Positions 48,470 through 63,700 of a stretch of 64,000 nucleotides of DNA are shown one piece after another (the first letter of the stretch is position 1; every line of letters starts with the position of its first letter). Source of the stretch: Diploscapter coronatus (taxonomy: Eukaryota > Nematoda > Chromadorea > Rhabditida > Rhabditidae); assembly GCA_964036155.1 (NCBI GenBank), contig OZ038422.1:82545201-82609200 (forward strand), given 5' to 3'. The position numbers and the translations under genes were made by a program. A model generated the notes under the pieces. That model had not been told where the DNA came from and did no database searches. It worked only from the letters and a program-made list of their open reading frames with translations.

Positions 48470-48552
48470 TAGTTGCTTCTGGTTGTTCCCAGTGTGATCG
48501 TTTTTCTCAAATTTTGGGGAGAAGCTCACACTGGAAACACTCAGTCGTTCGT
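48470..48552 (+). ncRNA. Candidate miRNA-like hairpin
   Basis: GTTCCCAGTGTGATCGTTTT pairs with the downstream GGGGAGAAGCTCACACTGGA and then AAC. There are three mismatches and a short loop (about AAATTTT). A further ~10 bp of imperfect lower stem (TTGCTTCTGG against TCAGTCG) is possible. Size, bulge pattern and isolation fit a pre-miRNA, but no known nematode miRNA seed was recognised. Confidence 0.4.
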
Positions 48553-48602
48553 GTGGATCTAGGCACTAAGTAATATTTGGGGCTTTTGTATTTTCCATTA
48601 GG

Positions 48603-48706
48603 GCAATTACTAAATGACGGAGCTCAATAATTAGAGATAATAAACAAGAGGGCGAAATTTGAAAGAAATAGCTTGGAAAAATCACATTCCGCCATTTAGT
48701 AATTGC
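48603..48706. repeat. Small palindromic repeat
   Basis: GCAATTACTAAATGACGGA and TCCGCCATTTAGTAATTGC form 19-bp inverted ends with one mismatch around a ~66-base AT-rich interior. It is probably a miniature element. Confidence 0.75.
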
Positions 48707-48719
48707 GTCATTTGTTGAT

Positions 48720-49340
48720 CACTGTCAACACAATACTTGCATTTGTAATAGATCTTATCCTTACGTTCTTTAACCCCTAAATTTTGGTGACAAACTTAGA
48801 AAATCGAATTTTAAAAGAACTCGAGAAAATTGCAGTTCTTCCAAACTTGACGAATTCGTTTCGCTCTCGGATTTCACGATCTTCGAATCTGTCTGTCGAC
48901 CTTTCTATGCACCGGCTTTTCTCAAACTCTCAGGTCTGAACCATCGAGTTCGGCCTTGGTCAACTTTTAAAAATAATAGAAAGAGAAAGTTAAAGTTGAG
49001 AAACACTTGAGACGATAAATGAAGATCAGTCCATGTCTGCATATATTTAGACAACCTCCTATCCGACCGTTTCTCCAGTCACAGATACAACGATTCCGGA
49101 TAGTAAGTTTATGACATTGGTTGGTTAGCCTACAACAAAGATTTTTCAGATGCAAAATCACAGAATCAGAATTCCAGGTTAATTCATTTTTATCATCTGT
49201 CATTTGAGAAATTCAGCAGCAATGAGGAGGATCTATTGAATCCGTACAATGATTTCAAGATTAGGTAGATTTTCCAGAGAAAAATAATGAGTGATGAGTT
49301 TGGAAAAATTCGAATATTCATTCAAAAGACCTGAATTTAA
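48720..49340. other. Intergenic DNA
   Basis: No gene is supported. A GATTTTCCAG tract at about 49268-49279 could be an acceptor for a 5' UTR exon of the small membrane-protein gene. Confidence 0.4.
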
Positions 49341-49342
49341 GC

Positions 49343-49926
49343 ATGATGATGAATCTGTGCTACATTTGGATTCTGGTTTGCGTCCTAGTTCTAAACATAT
49401 TTGCCATCATCTTCTACTGCTACCATAAACGACAAAAGTAGGGTACAAATCATCAGACCTAAGGAGGACGATCGTCAGAAAACCCTTATGATCTACCCCA
49501 GTATATTTTCTTCAAATTTCTTTCTCCAAACAGTATTAGTCAGTATTTTTACCAGTGCGACTGATGTCATAACTATAATTTTCCTCCTGTGACCTGCCCC
49601 TATAGTTTATTTTCGTCTGACGAAAGTGCTCCCTAGGTCTGTAAATCATCGATTATCGAATGATACAAAATCTTCAGGTATCGCACTCGGCAAGAAATAT
49701 CGCAGATTCAAAAGAAACGCGAGGCTCATAGAGCATACCGTAAGCTTATTCTTGGATAAAACTGAGGATGATTGCAAAATTGTGAGTCTTGCCATCAACC
49801 ACTAAATGTTTTTATTACCTTTATCATGCATAAAATTTAGATGTTGAAAACGGAGGGCGACACATTTACGTACGGGCGAAATTCTTGACGCCGCCAATTT
49901 CGGACGCTTCAGAAGACTGGATTTAA
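49343..49926 (+). CDS. Small single-pass membrane protein
   Basis: Three exons join in phase to 80 residues: 49343-49437, 49678-49739 and 49841-49926. The start MMMNLCYIWILVCVLVLNIF, then AIIFYCY, is a clear membrane segment. It is followed at once by a basic juxtamembrane stretch (HKRQKYRTRQ, IQKKREAHRAY) and a short tail (YVRAKFLTPPISDASEDWI). By the positive-inside rule the C-terminus is probably cytoplasmic. No family is recognised. An alternative donor (GTGAGT, 49783) would use another frame in exons 2 and 3, but the chosen path keeps phase at both junctions and ends in TAA. Confidence 0.6.
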
Positions 49927-49949
49927 TACGGCACAACCAATTGCCAAGG

Positions 49950-52090
49950 TGAGACCTAAAATTTCTGAATGATCTGTAGATTGGACGAAAGATTATAATA
50001 AGATCTTATGAAATGATATAGAATTTATTTTTTAATAGTCTACCTCAATATCGCGTAATTTCTCTCAAATGATCCTTGAAACTTAATTTGTAAATGGACA
50101 CAATGACGGAGTGGCGTAACACGAAATGAAGAAGTTTCTTCTCCTAGATATAGCGTTTAACGTTATGACAAAGTAATGACATTTTTCTGTCTCAGCAATT
50201 TTTAGCTGTTATTATTGCGCTTCGCCATTTGTCATTTCGTTAAATCCAGGTAAGTATTTCGTCGTTTCTAGTTACTTCATTCTGTGATTGAAAAATTAGG
50301 TTACTCAGCAAAACTTTGGTGACAACTGCTATTTGGCGAGATCTTTTCTTGCACTATTCGCCCTACTTTTCTTCCCTCCCCTATCTCTAACTATGGGTCT
50401 CGTCATCTCGTCATATAGTAATTGTCAACTTAGCTCTGGAGAGTCCCTTTCAGATATCTACAATCTACAAGAAGATACAGTACACTTGCAGTCGTTATTC
50501 ATCGAAGAAAATTGTATCAACTTGAACGGATAATAAAGACTTGAATTACTAACTTTTTTTTTTTTAAGATTTTTGAAAGTTCAAAAAATCGATTTCTTCT
50601 TCATTAATTATGCTTCCCGTTTTAGATGCTTCCTTTTCCATCTACAAGTGCGAGAATGAACATGCTTGAAGGTGTGAGGATCTGACTAGAGATTAGACGA
50701 ATGCATAGTGAATCGAAGAGGGTTTAGAGAGTCAGAAATGGAATAGAGTGAGAGGACAGGGACGCAGAGTTTTGCGATGCGGCGCTCGCTGACGTGGGGC
50801 CCTTTTTTCTTCGTCCTCTCTATTCACCGCATTATTTCTGCCTTACTCTCCTTCACTCCCCCCGTCAGACTTTTTCTCTCAAAAATGGGCCGACCGATTG
50901 GCTGTGTGTCAGTAGCCACGCTTTTCTGTAATTTTCCCGAATTTTAGGCCCTTCTAATTAACTCGAAATAATTGGCTAATTAAATTCGGCGGGAAATTAC
51001 TCGATTATCGACTTCTGTTTCGAAATTATCGATCGCAGTGCGAACGAGTTGTTTTCCATTGCGTGAATCATAGATTTTAGGTCATCGTTTTTGTGGTGAA
51101 CTTTGGATTCTCTCATTCTTCGAACCTTTGATTTACGAAACTTATCCAGAATTCATTGATTTTGAAACGGATTTCATGGAAATATTATCGAAATTTCATC
51201 ATCTTCATAGATTTTTGAAGTCTCGTGATCATTTTCAGTTTTCTTTCGTTTTTCCTGAAGTTTTTATGAATTTTTTTGGAGATTATTCTTCTGAAAATGT
51301 TCAATTTTATCGATTCCTTTCGACATTTTGCATTTCTCTTCATATGATTTTTGAAATTTGCCGTCAAATTTGATTATCCATTGTGAGAATTGAACCTTGT
51401 TGAAAATCGAACTCGCCCCCATTTCTCGCTCGATTTTTTTTGGAAAACGGTGATAATTCGGGCACGTCCGACTTCCTTTTATAGAATGATCATTTTACAA
51501 CTTTTCTCGACAGGAACAGGAACTTGCTTGGTTCTAGAATACTGCAAGTGTCTTTGTACTTTGAAATTTGTCTATTTTTACCATTCACTTTTTTCGTATT
51601 TCAGTTCGTTTTCTTATCCTATTCTTCTTCATCATTCGATTAGCAATTCTCCTCGTTTCACTCAATTTTCGAGATTTTATCGATTTTTCGAGTATCGATC
51701 GATTTTTGTTGATTTTATCGTGACAACGATTCGCTTATTTGAGCCTTCTGTATTTGCTACCAGTCTGGTCACCAGGGCTGCGGGAAGTCAACTTCGCGAA
51801 ATCGAAGTTTTAGAGAAGACAAAAAAGCGAAATAATTGGATACGCTAGCGTGAAGAGAATAGAAAAAGAAACTTCGTCTTCGCGTAGCCCTGCTGATCGC
51901 CATCACCATTCGTGTTTTTACCAATATTTATCCTTCCCTTACATTCACTACCCTAAAATTTCGTGACAATTACAAATGGTGATGGTAATCAGCTAGTGAT
52001 AAATCCAAAAGTCCTTCCTTTGACAACGACAACAGATGACTGAATCTGTTGTCTGAGTTTAAAATATTAACCTCGTTGTTTGCAGATAAA
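49950..52090. promoter_or_regulatory. Region upstream of ARF
   Basis: A short exon-like piece at 50197-50266 has an acceptor and a donor. A following open stretch at 50300-50533 ends in stop and AATAAA, but no coherent protein could be assembled from them. A more GC-rich segment at 50690-50930 may be the ARF promoter region. The GTTTGCAG acceptor at 52084 lies 16 bases before the ATG. Confidence 0.35.
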
Positions 52091-52094
52091 TTAA

Positions 52095-53791
<1,697 letters not shown>

Positions 53792-53799
53792 GTCCTTCA

Positions 53800-55770
53800 A
53801 TCCCGAATCCTGACAACCAGAACCATCTGCTGCTCTTCCCCACCGTCATTTCTTCTTCACTCTTCCCCATTTCCCATCATCTGAATTGAGCCAGAGTCGT
53901 TGGTGAACAAGTCTTTTTTATTTTTAATCATTTGACAACAAGCCTTGTCGTTCGTTGTCGTTGTCCCGTCTTCGACATCGGATGACAAATTATGTTGTTT
54001 GGATAAAAAATCACCACAGCGACTCGGCTCTAGTTCTCCCTCTATCCAATATCACCATCCATTCATTCATTCAATTCAAATCATGTCCTTCATTTTCAAT
54101 GTCGGTTTTATTATGGGAATTTCAACTTGATTCTTTTTCGAAAAGACCCAAATTTTGAAGTTTCCATTTCTCACCAACATTTTTATCTTCTTTTGCCCTT
54201 TTGTAAATCGCCAACACTTGTGAGAAGTAAACCAGAAATATCGAAGCTTTTCCATATGATTTTTGAATTTGATTTTTATTCCTTGAATGATTTTATCAAG
54301 TGGTTTATTTATTACTGATAAAATTTACCGATTTTTATCAATGTGTTCAACAAAATAGACGAATTTTACTATTCATTTTCCCAAAAGGCTCATCTTTCGT
54401 CTTTAGAACTTCTTTTTCATGAATCTTGAACTTTTCTTGATAAGTTGGTTATAAGCTGGGACATTTCTGATTTTTCATACTGTATTTCACTATTCTGCTC
54501 TTTTTTCGATGCTATTTTCATAAATTATTACGTTTAGCTGAAAATAATACGAAGAAAAGAATTAGAGTAAGATTACGGTATGATATTGTGATACTAAATC
54601 CGGCTTATAACCTATAAAATTCTATTTCTATCATCATTATCTTATCCTTTTTTATCACTTTGTATCGGCTGAATTATCTGAAAATAGAAAGTTTTCGAAT
54701 TTTTATAAATAAGCGAAAAATTTTCTATTTTCATAGAACAGTCTTACAAATTCCATACCATCAATCTTGATTCTTTCTCTCCCATTTTATTTCATCTTTG
54801 AGAATAATTTATTTTGTGTGGTCCGAAGCGAGTTGAGATAGAATTTTGTTATTCATCTATTCTTCCATTCGAACTTTTCCCCTCCTTTTGCACATCATAA
54901 ATTTATCAAATGTGTCGTTTTTTAAGATAATTTATTCCCTTTCTTATTTGTCGAGAAGCATCTATAGCGTTTTATATTTTATTCCTTTTCTTCTTCGATT
55001 TTATTTATGATTTTTCAGAGCTACATTTCATCCCCGTTTTAATGTATTTTGGTAAGGAAAATGAGGTTTTTTCATTTCTTCTCTCGATTTGAATCGTTTA
55101 CTTGGAGAATATCAATTTCGAATAAATAAATGTTTTATCAGATTTGTTAGTTCGTGTAAATATAAATCTCAAGTATAATTTGTTGGTAATAAAATTTTGT
55201 CGCATCCCATTTTCTGGATTTTCCAATTCGTTAAAAATGAAGGGCGAACTTGATGAAGATGGGCTGAATATGTTTTATCATGAAGATATAAGATGAAGAA
55301 ATAGCAAAGTTTCATCGGGGAGTGATTTGAATAAATTTCGAAATGGATAGAGGAAAATCGCATCTGGCAAAACTTTCTACTAACCATTTACAAGAGTCAC
55401 AGCATGCAAACTTGTGAAAACACTTTTTGCAAACAAATGATAAGAATGGCGTAATCACTGAGTGTGAGTGATAAATGATGAAACTGACAACTGGCCCGAG
55501 TCAGAGCTCAGCGAGAAGACGAATAGAAACACGGGGCTGCGGTCGTGCAGATTGGAAATTGCTAGCTAGACGAGAGATTTTGTCATTCATCCCAAAAATC
55601 TCATCGCATATCTTTCCAGCCCACTAGGCAGGTTTCATTTCACTCCAGGTCAAAGAATTTTTTTTTTTCAAATCTGATAACTTTCGAAGATAATATCGCG
55701 ATATAAAAGTGAAATGTAGTTTTTTCGTTTTATATTTCGATTGTGCGTTTCGCACCGAATTTTCTTCGAT
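53800..55770. other. 3' flank of ARF and intergenic DNA
   Basis: Pyrimidine-rich then AT-rich sequence with no gene supported. The first few hundred bases are probably ARF 3' UTR. Confidence 0.45.
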
Positions 55771-55772
55771 TT

Positions 55773-55978
55773 TTAGAATTTTTGGTGTTGATCTTTGATT
55801 TCTTTGCTGGTTAGAGAACTTTTGCCACTTGCTTGACCCAGCATTTCTATACCACTTATCACACTGTTTATGATTCTCTCACTTTCTCTGTCATCCCTCG
55901 ATTGAGGAATGACCACCTCCTCTACCGTGCCTCGAAAACGGGGTTCTTTCGATCGGACAGGGCAGAACACGGCTGCTC
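55773..55978 (-). CDS. Possible terminal exon of a minus-strand gene
   Basis: The open frame reads AAVFCPVRSKEPRFRG, TVEEVVIPQSRDDRESERII, and ends SSLTSKEIKDQHQKF plus stop. It has charged, protein-like composition and lies downstream of an ATTTAG / GAATAG acceptor tract. No upstream exon was identified and the family is not recognised. Confidence 0.35.
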
Positions 55979-58900
55979 TGTTATTTTTGTCCTATTCCTA
56001 AATATGAAATAAATCTTCAACTCTCGACTATGGCTCAAGTCGATTCGCATGGACAGAAATAGTGCCTTCTATGGCACCCGAGAAAGCAACCAGGGCAGGA
56101 GTTTCAAATATAAGTAATTGCCGTGGCCTGCCATATCGATTTTCGCAATGATTCCTCATAAAAATTTCAATCATGTGGCTGTTGACCGCTTTTCATCAAA
56201 ATATTGGAAAACCCTTTCGCTTCTAATTTCTTATCCGCCTTTGCAATTAACCTGCAGGACATTAGAAAATTAGTTACCTTCACCAGTCTTCTATCATCAT
56301 GCCAAAGCACATGTTAGAGAGTTTCTAGGATGTTTTTTTCTGGATAATCCGAAAATCCACATTACCTGTCGGTGCAGACCTTCCCTCGATCATTTTTCGC
56401 GTCAATTTCCGAATGATTCTGCCTGTCTCGACTCTCTCAATTTGTCGCGCTATTTCTTAGTGCATAATTACATCTTTATGATAATTAGAAGTGAACGGCG
56501 CTCGTTAGCGACGAAAGACAGGCCCAGACAAAGGGTCCTTTTTATAGAATACGAGAATCCTCGGTATATCAACTGACTTTTCCATGGATATATCTTATCA
56601 TTAAATCGATTTTTTAAATATAGAAGATTTTATCTAGTTTGAGTGAAGTATTATTTCAATTTTATCGAGGAATACGGATCTAATTTATCCAGATTATTTC
56701 ATTTACGTCGATCCACAAAAGATAATTATGGTTGTAAGATCAATGGAGATAATAGTTTTGAATATTGATGATCATTGTTAAAGCTCTAAAACTTTCAATT
56801 CCCATTTCGTGAGTAATTTATCGATATTCTATGAGTTTTTCAAGCCGCTATTCTATATCATACACATAAAGCAGTTGGTCATTATATCTACTTCTATTGA
56901 TTGGCTTATGACAAATTATCAGGAGCGCTTTTTTATCAATGATTAATGAATTGGACCCATCAGTGATTGGAGAGAACAGAATGAGTGAACAGCGGACTCG
57001 AGAGTCAGGCAGACCACTTTGTAATGTTCACGCCTCAAATCAGCAAATCAGAATTTCAAGCGAAGCCGCTCATTTCTCATCGTTCATATCAATGAGATTT
57101 TTGAGAGCACTCAATAATTGAGCTAATTGCTCAGGTAGCTTAGATTTTCATTAGACCCTGCTTTTAAATGAAAAATTTAGGGATTTTAGTAAATTTTCAA
57201 ATAAGGGATGTGCGAAATTTGGAATTTTGAAAAATTAGGAATCAGTCCTGGAATTAAAATTCCTTCTAGGCTAAAATCAGAACCGGAGTTTATTTTTCTC
57301 TCGATTCTGGGTCAGAGTTTTGAAATTAAAAAAAAATAGGATCGAAATTTTTCGAAATCAGAATCGTAAACCCGTACAACTCTGTTAGTAATTTTATTTA
57401 TCTCTTCTCGAAATTTAATATTATTTTAGCATCAAAATTATGACTATAATTTTCTTCAGGAAATAAGATTTTAAAAATTTCTACGTTCATTCAGTTTTAT
57501 CATTGGAAAAGTCGAACAATTTAGAAACGTAAACCAAATGATTGTGCATAGATCATAGCTAGTCTTATATTTAGGCGCGTTCGATTATCTCATCTACTTA
57601 CTCATACTGATGATGACATTATGTTGATGCGCATATTTATACATTCATAATTTATTCATCTCATCCGGGATTAGCCTTCTGGCCAAAGTATTTTCTGTCT
57701 TTACAATGCTAGAGTTTTTACGATTTATCTATAAGGAAAATCACGTTCAGCATATCTTGACATAGCGTTTTGACTAGGCAAACTTTTCCTACAAAATATT
57801 TATGCAACTACTTTCTTATTCAGTCTTCTGTGTATTTTTCTAGCCTCAACCTCCTAAATAATAATGTTTTTGAAGATCATCCAAAACGTTCATCATTTCG
57901 CTCAAACTTTGATACCTGATAAGTATGCACATTTATAATTCTATTCAAAGTCCACCATTCCACCAGCCTTATGTCTAAAGTTGTTAGACGAGGGCCATTT
58001 AGTCATAAATGTTGATGGAATGTTCGAAGCCTTGAAGCTTCTCCTAAATATTTATCTTTCTGTCAGTTTTTATCACATTTCACTTCATCTTCAAACAGCC
58101 TTCCATGTCTGCTCTGCATATCATCATCATCTGCTTTGTTTCTCTAACTCTACTCAAATCCCTTGGTATCCTTAAATTCTCCGATTCCTGAATTCTCTGC
58201 AAGACTTCCTCATTTCTCAGATCCATCTATATCCCCTATCCCATAAGACTTAGGCAGAGTCCTAAGGGTGTTCTCCTTACTAAAACATAAAACATCGCTT
58301 GAAATGTAAACGAGAATGAACAGAATAGGTGTTAGCAGCAGACTTACTAAACGACATTTCAGCTAAACATGCACTGCTAAATATGCCATTTTAAACTTAT
58401 GACTCGATAGAATATGCGCGAACTTTAAAACTATTTGCTAAGGTTTGTAGTAAAACTATTTTACACATTTATTCGTGTTCAGATCTGAACATTATCTTGA
58501 ATATTCACTCAACTTGAAATTAGGTCTTGATTCATATGAATTCGTCTCAATAGCGATAAATTTTTTCACTTCTTTTCCTCGTTCAAAGAAATACTATTCT
58601 AGGTTTCTGTGATCATTTTGAAGTTGATGCTTCTTTTCGATGGTTTTTGAACTTCGTTATAATTTCTTAGAAACGTAATTAGAAGGAAAAATTGGAAATT
58701 AGGAAGTCCAGACTAAATTTCGTGTTTCGTATGTTAGCGTTTTCTGGTGACATAGTCGAAATTTGAAACTAATAGACTTCCTTTGGTTTTCTGATACGGC
58801 GCATCAGAACAGTTTGTGCTTTCTGCTTTGAGAGAAATTTTTTAACAAATTAGAACTAAAAAGATATTTTTTATTCTAAACTTTCACTCTATGAAGATCC

Positions 58901-59084
58901 TCACGAACCAACAATTTATAAAAAAAAAAATTATCCAGTGAAAGTCAGGTTGAAATTTATCAATTTTGTTCTTTTATGTAGTTTCGAAAACTTCAACTAA
59001 CTTGCTCATTCCAAAATAGCAAGTTTACGTTGAAGAAGTTTCATTTATCCAGGACAAATCCTTCTTGAGCACGTCGGTTTTTTC

Positions 59085-59680
59085 ACTTAAACTCCAGTTG
59101 AGGAGCGAGTAAATGAAATTGCTCGTGTAAGCGAATTTTAGGCGTTCGAAAATTGGGCCCTGAACACACTTCTCGCTTCGTACCTATACCCCTACGCCAT
59201 CCTTTACCCACTTATCTAGCTTCGCTTTACCTTCCTCTGTCTAGATTAGTCAAGTGAGTAGCAGCCATGTTTCTAGATCCATGATCATGTATGTGGTTCT
59301 CCGATTAAGGTGGACGAATTTTTTAGAAGTTCGAAACATTTGAGATTTTTTAATGATATTTCAGCTGAGTAAGTTTTGTTCAACTAATGATTTCCGTGGA
59401 CAAGCTGCATAGATCTTCGTCAGATGAAAGCTGGTATTCAAGAAACTCGGATTTACTACTGAATTCTACATGTGTCCATATTCGATTTGGTTGATTTCAC
59501 ACCATGAGGGTATTTCATGACGCTGAAAACGATACTGAAATCGTCATAGCTTCATGAGATATCCTCATAATGTGAAAATCAGTCAGATCGAAAGCAGACA
59601 CATGAGAAACTCTTCTAGTCAGATAATTTTTTCGCCTATTCCCAATTTTCTCTTCAACTGGGGTTTTAAACACTTCAGAT
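59085..59680. repeat. Degenerate ~600-bp palindromic repeat
   Basis: The inner arms are clear: ACATGTGTCCATATTCGATT and onward is inversely matched by the sequence ending GATCGAAAGCAGACACATG, with the centre near 59538. The outer ends TTAAACTCCAGTTGAGGAG and CTCTTCAACTGGGGTTTTAA also pair. Divergence is substantial, so it is an old fold-back element. Confidence 0.55.
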
Positions 59681-60444
59681 ACACTCCCATTCCTGATCGG
59701 TAGAGATCAGAAATGCAGCGAAAATTCGGATAATCATATCGGGAAAGGGGAGGATATCAGTGAGCTCTACGGGCACGTTCGGAGATTTGTTCTTTTGTGA
59801 CCCTCTGACTCGATTATATGCCTGATTCTGAAAGAGTTGATTGCGTCATCGCATATTCATGAATGAATGAATGAGAGAAAGTCGCTATTCACACATTTTC
59901 GAGCGAACTAACTTTGCACATTTTCATAATTTCTAAAGCCGCCAAGTCGCAACATCATAAATTATTCCCAAATTATCCATCTTTAATGACCGTATAGATT
60001 AAGTTGTTTTCTTGAATAGTTTCATTTTGGCGATAAAATTAGGTAATCTTGAACTTCACAAAAAAAGTTAGACTTCCATTTTCGAGAGCCAATTTCATAT
60101 GCAACCTCTACTTATACCGGAGCGATCCTTGTAGGTGTTCAAGTTTTGTTTTTCTTCCTGAATAGTTTCTAGAAGATAGATCACTTTTTCCTTTCTTAGC
60201 GTCAAAATAACCCCAACAAAATTGTTTGTTTTATTGAATTCTTCAAATGTACTCATTCGAAAGTGACGTTCCAACCGCATATGAACGCTAATCACGCAAC
60301 GTTTTTCGACATCGTCTATCTCATCGAATATGCTCGATTTTTCGCTCTATAATTTATTACATTTCTGATAATCACTGATTAGCATTCTATTCCCACTTTT
60401 CATGTTTATCGCTTCTCTTCGAAATTGATACAAATTTTACCTTG

Positions 60445-60735
60445 TTTTCATCCAAATCTGACCCTGGCTCTCATTTTTTCACATTTCTCATTCGTCTCTC
60501 GTTTCCAACTCTCTCTAGCCTCTTGAGGCGGGATGTGACAAAAGAATTATTGCAAAAGAGAGCCGTGATCGTTGCCAAATGATTTTTTCTAAACCTAACA
60601 TACCATTAACTACTCTACTACAGTCGTCTCACTTTGCATAGCATCTAAAGCTAGATGCATCGAGGAAAGGAAAACGAGAGAACGAATGAGAAGCTAGAAA
60701 GTTGAAGGCCAGGGTCAGGTTTGGACGAAAATGGT
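60445..60735. repeat. Fold-back repeat with ~60-bp arms
   Basis: TTTTCATCCAAATCTGACCC and onward to TCTCATTCGTCTCTCGTT is inversely matched by AACGAGAGAACGAATGAGAA through AGGGTCAGGTTTGGACGAAA. The interior has no reading frame of note. Confidence 0.75.
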
Positions 60736-63700
60736 ATACTTCAAGTCAATTCCACTTGTTCAAAATTTAGTTTGAACATCATTCAGACTTCAAGTCGGAA
60801 TAGCTATTTTGCATAGTCTCGTTTTGTCATGCTTTTCTTGAAAGCCGATGTACGGGGGATGGAGGATGGGGGATTTCGAGTCGATTAGCCCCCCGTCTGC
60901 CCCGTGGCTTCTCGAGGAATTTCAAGTACCGACTCGCTCCGATAACCGCTTCTACTGCACTCGTTAAACTTCGCGCGAAATTCAATCGGCAAAATTCACG
61001 TCTCACTTTTCAGCGACGCGTTTTTCGCCTATCACCTTGCAGTTGGAATGCAGTCGAATGAACGTTCTTTCCTCTACTTCTGAGTGTCGCCCCAAGTATT
61101 TTTCCGCGATTTTTCTGACACAAAATACCTTCTTCAAAATACAAACTATATATTCAGGCAAGCGTGAATATGACAATTTTTGATAAAGCTCGAGTTTTAT
61201 ATCTCAAAGATCTTGTAATTCGTTCGAAAAAATCTTAGATTTTTCTCCATTCGAAATACATCACTTCGAGCGAATAGTTTCTGGAGTAGAATCATAAATC
61301 CACATAAACTCCAAATATCATCTTGATTTGGGTGACTTTGCAAAATGATTAGAAGAAATCTCAGAAAGTGACTATTTAATCCGAGGAATTATAAATTCAT
61401 GTCTCCGTTTTGGATGTGAAGTGTTCATTTTTATGGCTCTATTGCTCTACGCAATCTATCTGCATACATTCATGCACTTGTCTGCATATTTTGACTTCCT
61501 CATTGAAGAGTCGTTATTCGCGAAATTAATTTATATTTTAGACAAATGCGTGTTGCATTCAAGGTAAACAAGCGTTCATTTTTGACGTAATTTCCGTTAT
61601 TAGCGTGCACTTTAGAAACTTTCAGTTTACTAAAGCTGAGCCTCATGTCATAATTTAAAATTTTAAGAAAAAAATCTACAGACGATAAATAGTCTCGCCA
61701 TCTCTGTCTCATGACATTTCAAGCTCGAAATGCTATGAACTTTCATTAGATCAATTTATTTAGCTATGTTCATTCAAATGCACCTGTACCCAAATAAACT
61801 TGAGATACTGCACCCAAATTTCACATTTTATGCATTTTCAAAAATAGAGAGGCCCTTGCAGGACGTATTTGCTTGCGAAAGCGAAAATAGCGATTATGTG
61901 TGTGAAAATCGGTGATGGTGTCTAATATCCAATACTTTGTCCTCAGGTTTCCATTCCTCTATTCTTCCGTGCCATTCCGGAATATTTCCGCAAATTATCG
62001 CTTTTCTATTTCTCATCACATGTAAATAATGATCGAGAAAAAATTTGTCGAAATAGTTCATAGATCTGCCCATTCATTATTTACACTTAGGTGGATCTTC
62101 GTGGGTTAGGGTTCAAGCTTTGAATTTTTTAGGTTGTCCTACTCAATTCCATTGGAGCCAAAAAGCTAGACGAGTTTGATGACCTGATCGAAACTTTTAT
62201 GTAAATTTGTTGATATTAAAATATCTTTCTGAATACCTTATTGCTATGAGTTTGATATTTCCTGCACTGGTTTGTGCATATTTTTTTCTCTTTCTGGCAG
62301 AAATCTTCAGTCTTTCCACTGGCCTCTGACGGCTCTGCTTTAAAGTGAGAAGAAAGCGATAGGATTTCATGCGGATGTCTCGACGATTTCAGCAGTTTCA
62401 GCTCAGCAGCCAGTCACAATCCGAAGGGTTCCTTCATTCTGTCGCAAATCCTTCTCAACTACTTTCTATTCCCCCTCTCGAAAACTCTCATTCTGATGCG
62501 TCTCTTCCAGTTTATTTGCTTTTCGAAGACTAAATGAAAGATCCGAAAATGTATCATTTTGTGATGGCTTTTGAACCAATCTTTAAAATTTACCTTAAAT
62601 AATTTTAGGATCCTTTTTTAGAATTTCATTCATCTTATACAAAAGGAACTTCGAACACCTTTCCGTGCGTCTAAATAACTTTTTCCCCGGAAACATGCAT
62701 CTAAACTCGGATTCTTCCTGGTTTTTGCTGATGCAACGATAAATTGATAATTAGCACGCTGCCAGTTCTCCGATTCAGACTACGCGCAAATGTGCATGAA
62801 TGAAAAAATCGAAGATATGAATTATCGTATCCAGATTTCGCTTGAATAATTCATCATCTATCCCATCTCAGTTCATTTATGAATTCTATTGCTAAAAGTC
62901 GCAATTTTCGTGTTTTCATTCAAAGCTCGTTTTTCCTTACTCCTAGACAAACTTCCGAATCGACGTTCTCTCAACAACCAACCTTTCAACCCATTTCCGG
63001 TATAGTTTGAATTCACGTTTATTCTGTTACGAACCCGAAAATCTTTGTACTCTCGTTGAAAAACAATTTTATTTTTTATTTTTACCCAGAAAATCTGCAA
63101 TTTGATATTTGCTATTTACGTCTTCACGGATATTTGAGCCCATAAAATAGGAAAAATCATATCATTTATTTTCATTTTCGAGGTTCGCTAGTTCATACTT
63201 CATATTTCATATTTCGATAATATCTTCTGCTCTAATGCATTTAGCATATGAGTAAATCTTCAGATCATTTATATTTGGATGCCTTAAAATAATCTTGAGA
63301 AATATTTTCTGATCCGTTATTATTCACCCCTAAAAATTTCATATATCTGATTCTTTAAATTATTTGCGTACATGCATTTTGCAACGTATTTTTCTGATCT
63401 TGTACCTGAAATCGATACTTGTTAATTTTTTCCCACAAAACTGTGTCCAGTTCCTTCTTGTCAAACGAGATTTTCGACAAAAAATCGCGAAGACTCGTCA
63501 AAATGCCCTATAGCATTCCTGTCTGACTTCTGCGCAAATTCAAAAAATGCAGCGAACTTTTCGTACGTGAAATGAGAAAATGAAAGGTCGCTCGAGGCAG
63601 TGATAGGTTGATCGACAGGCCAATTGAGAGATCCTCCCGTCACGTGCATTAGAATAGAGCGAATAATGCAGGCTGAGAGATATGAGGATTTGAAAAATGC

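Noticed and set aside
50300..50533. Secreted small protein with a hydrophobic start
   Set aside because: The frame starts at TTG and cannot be joined in phase to the preceding exon-like piece without a stop.
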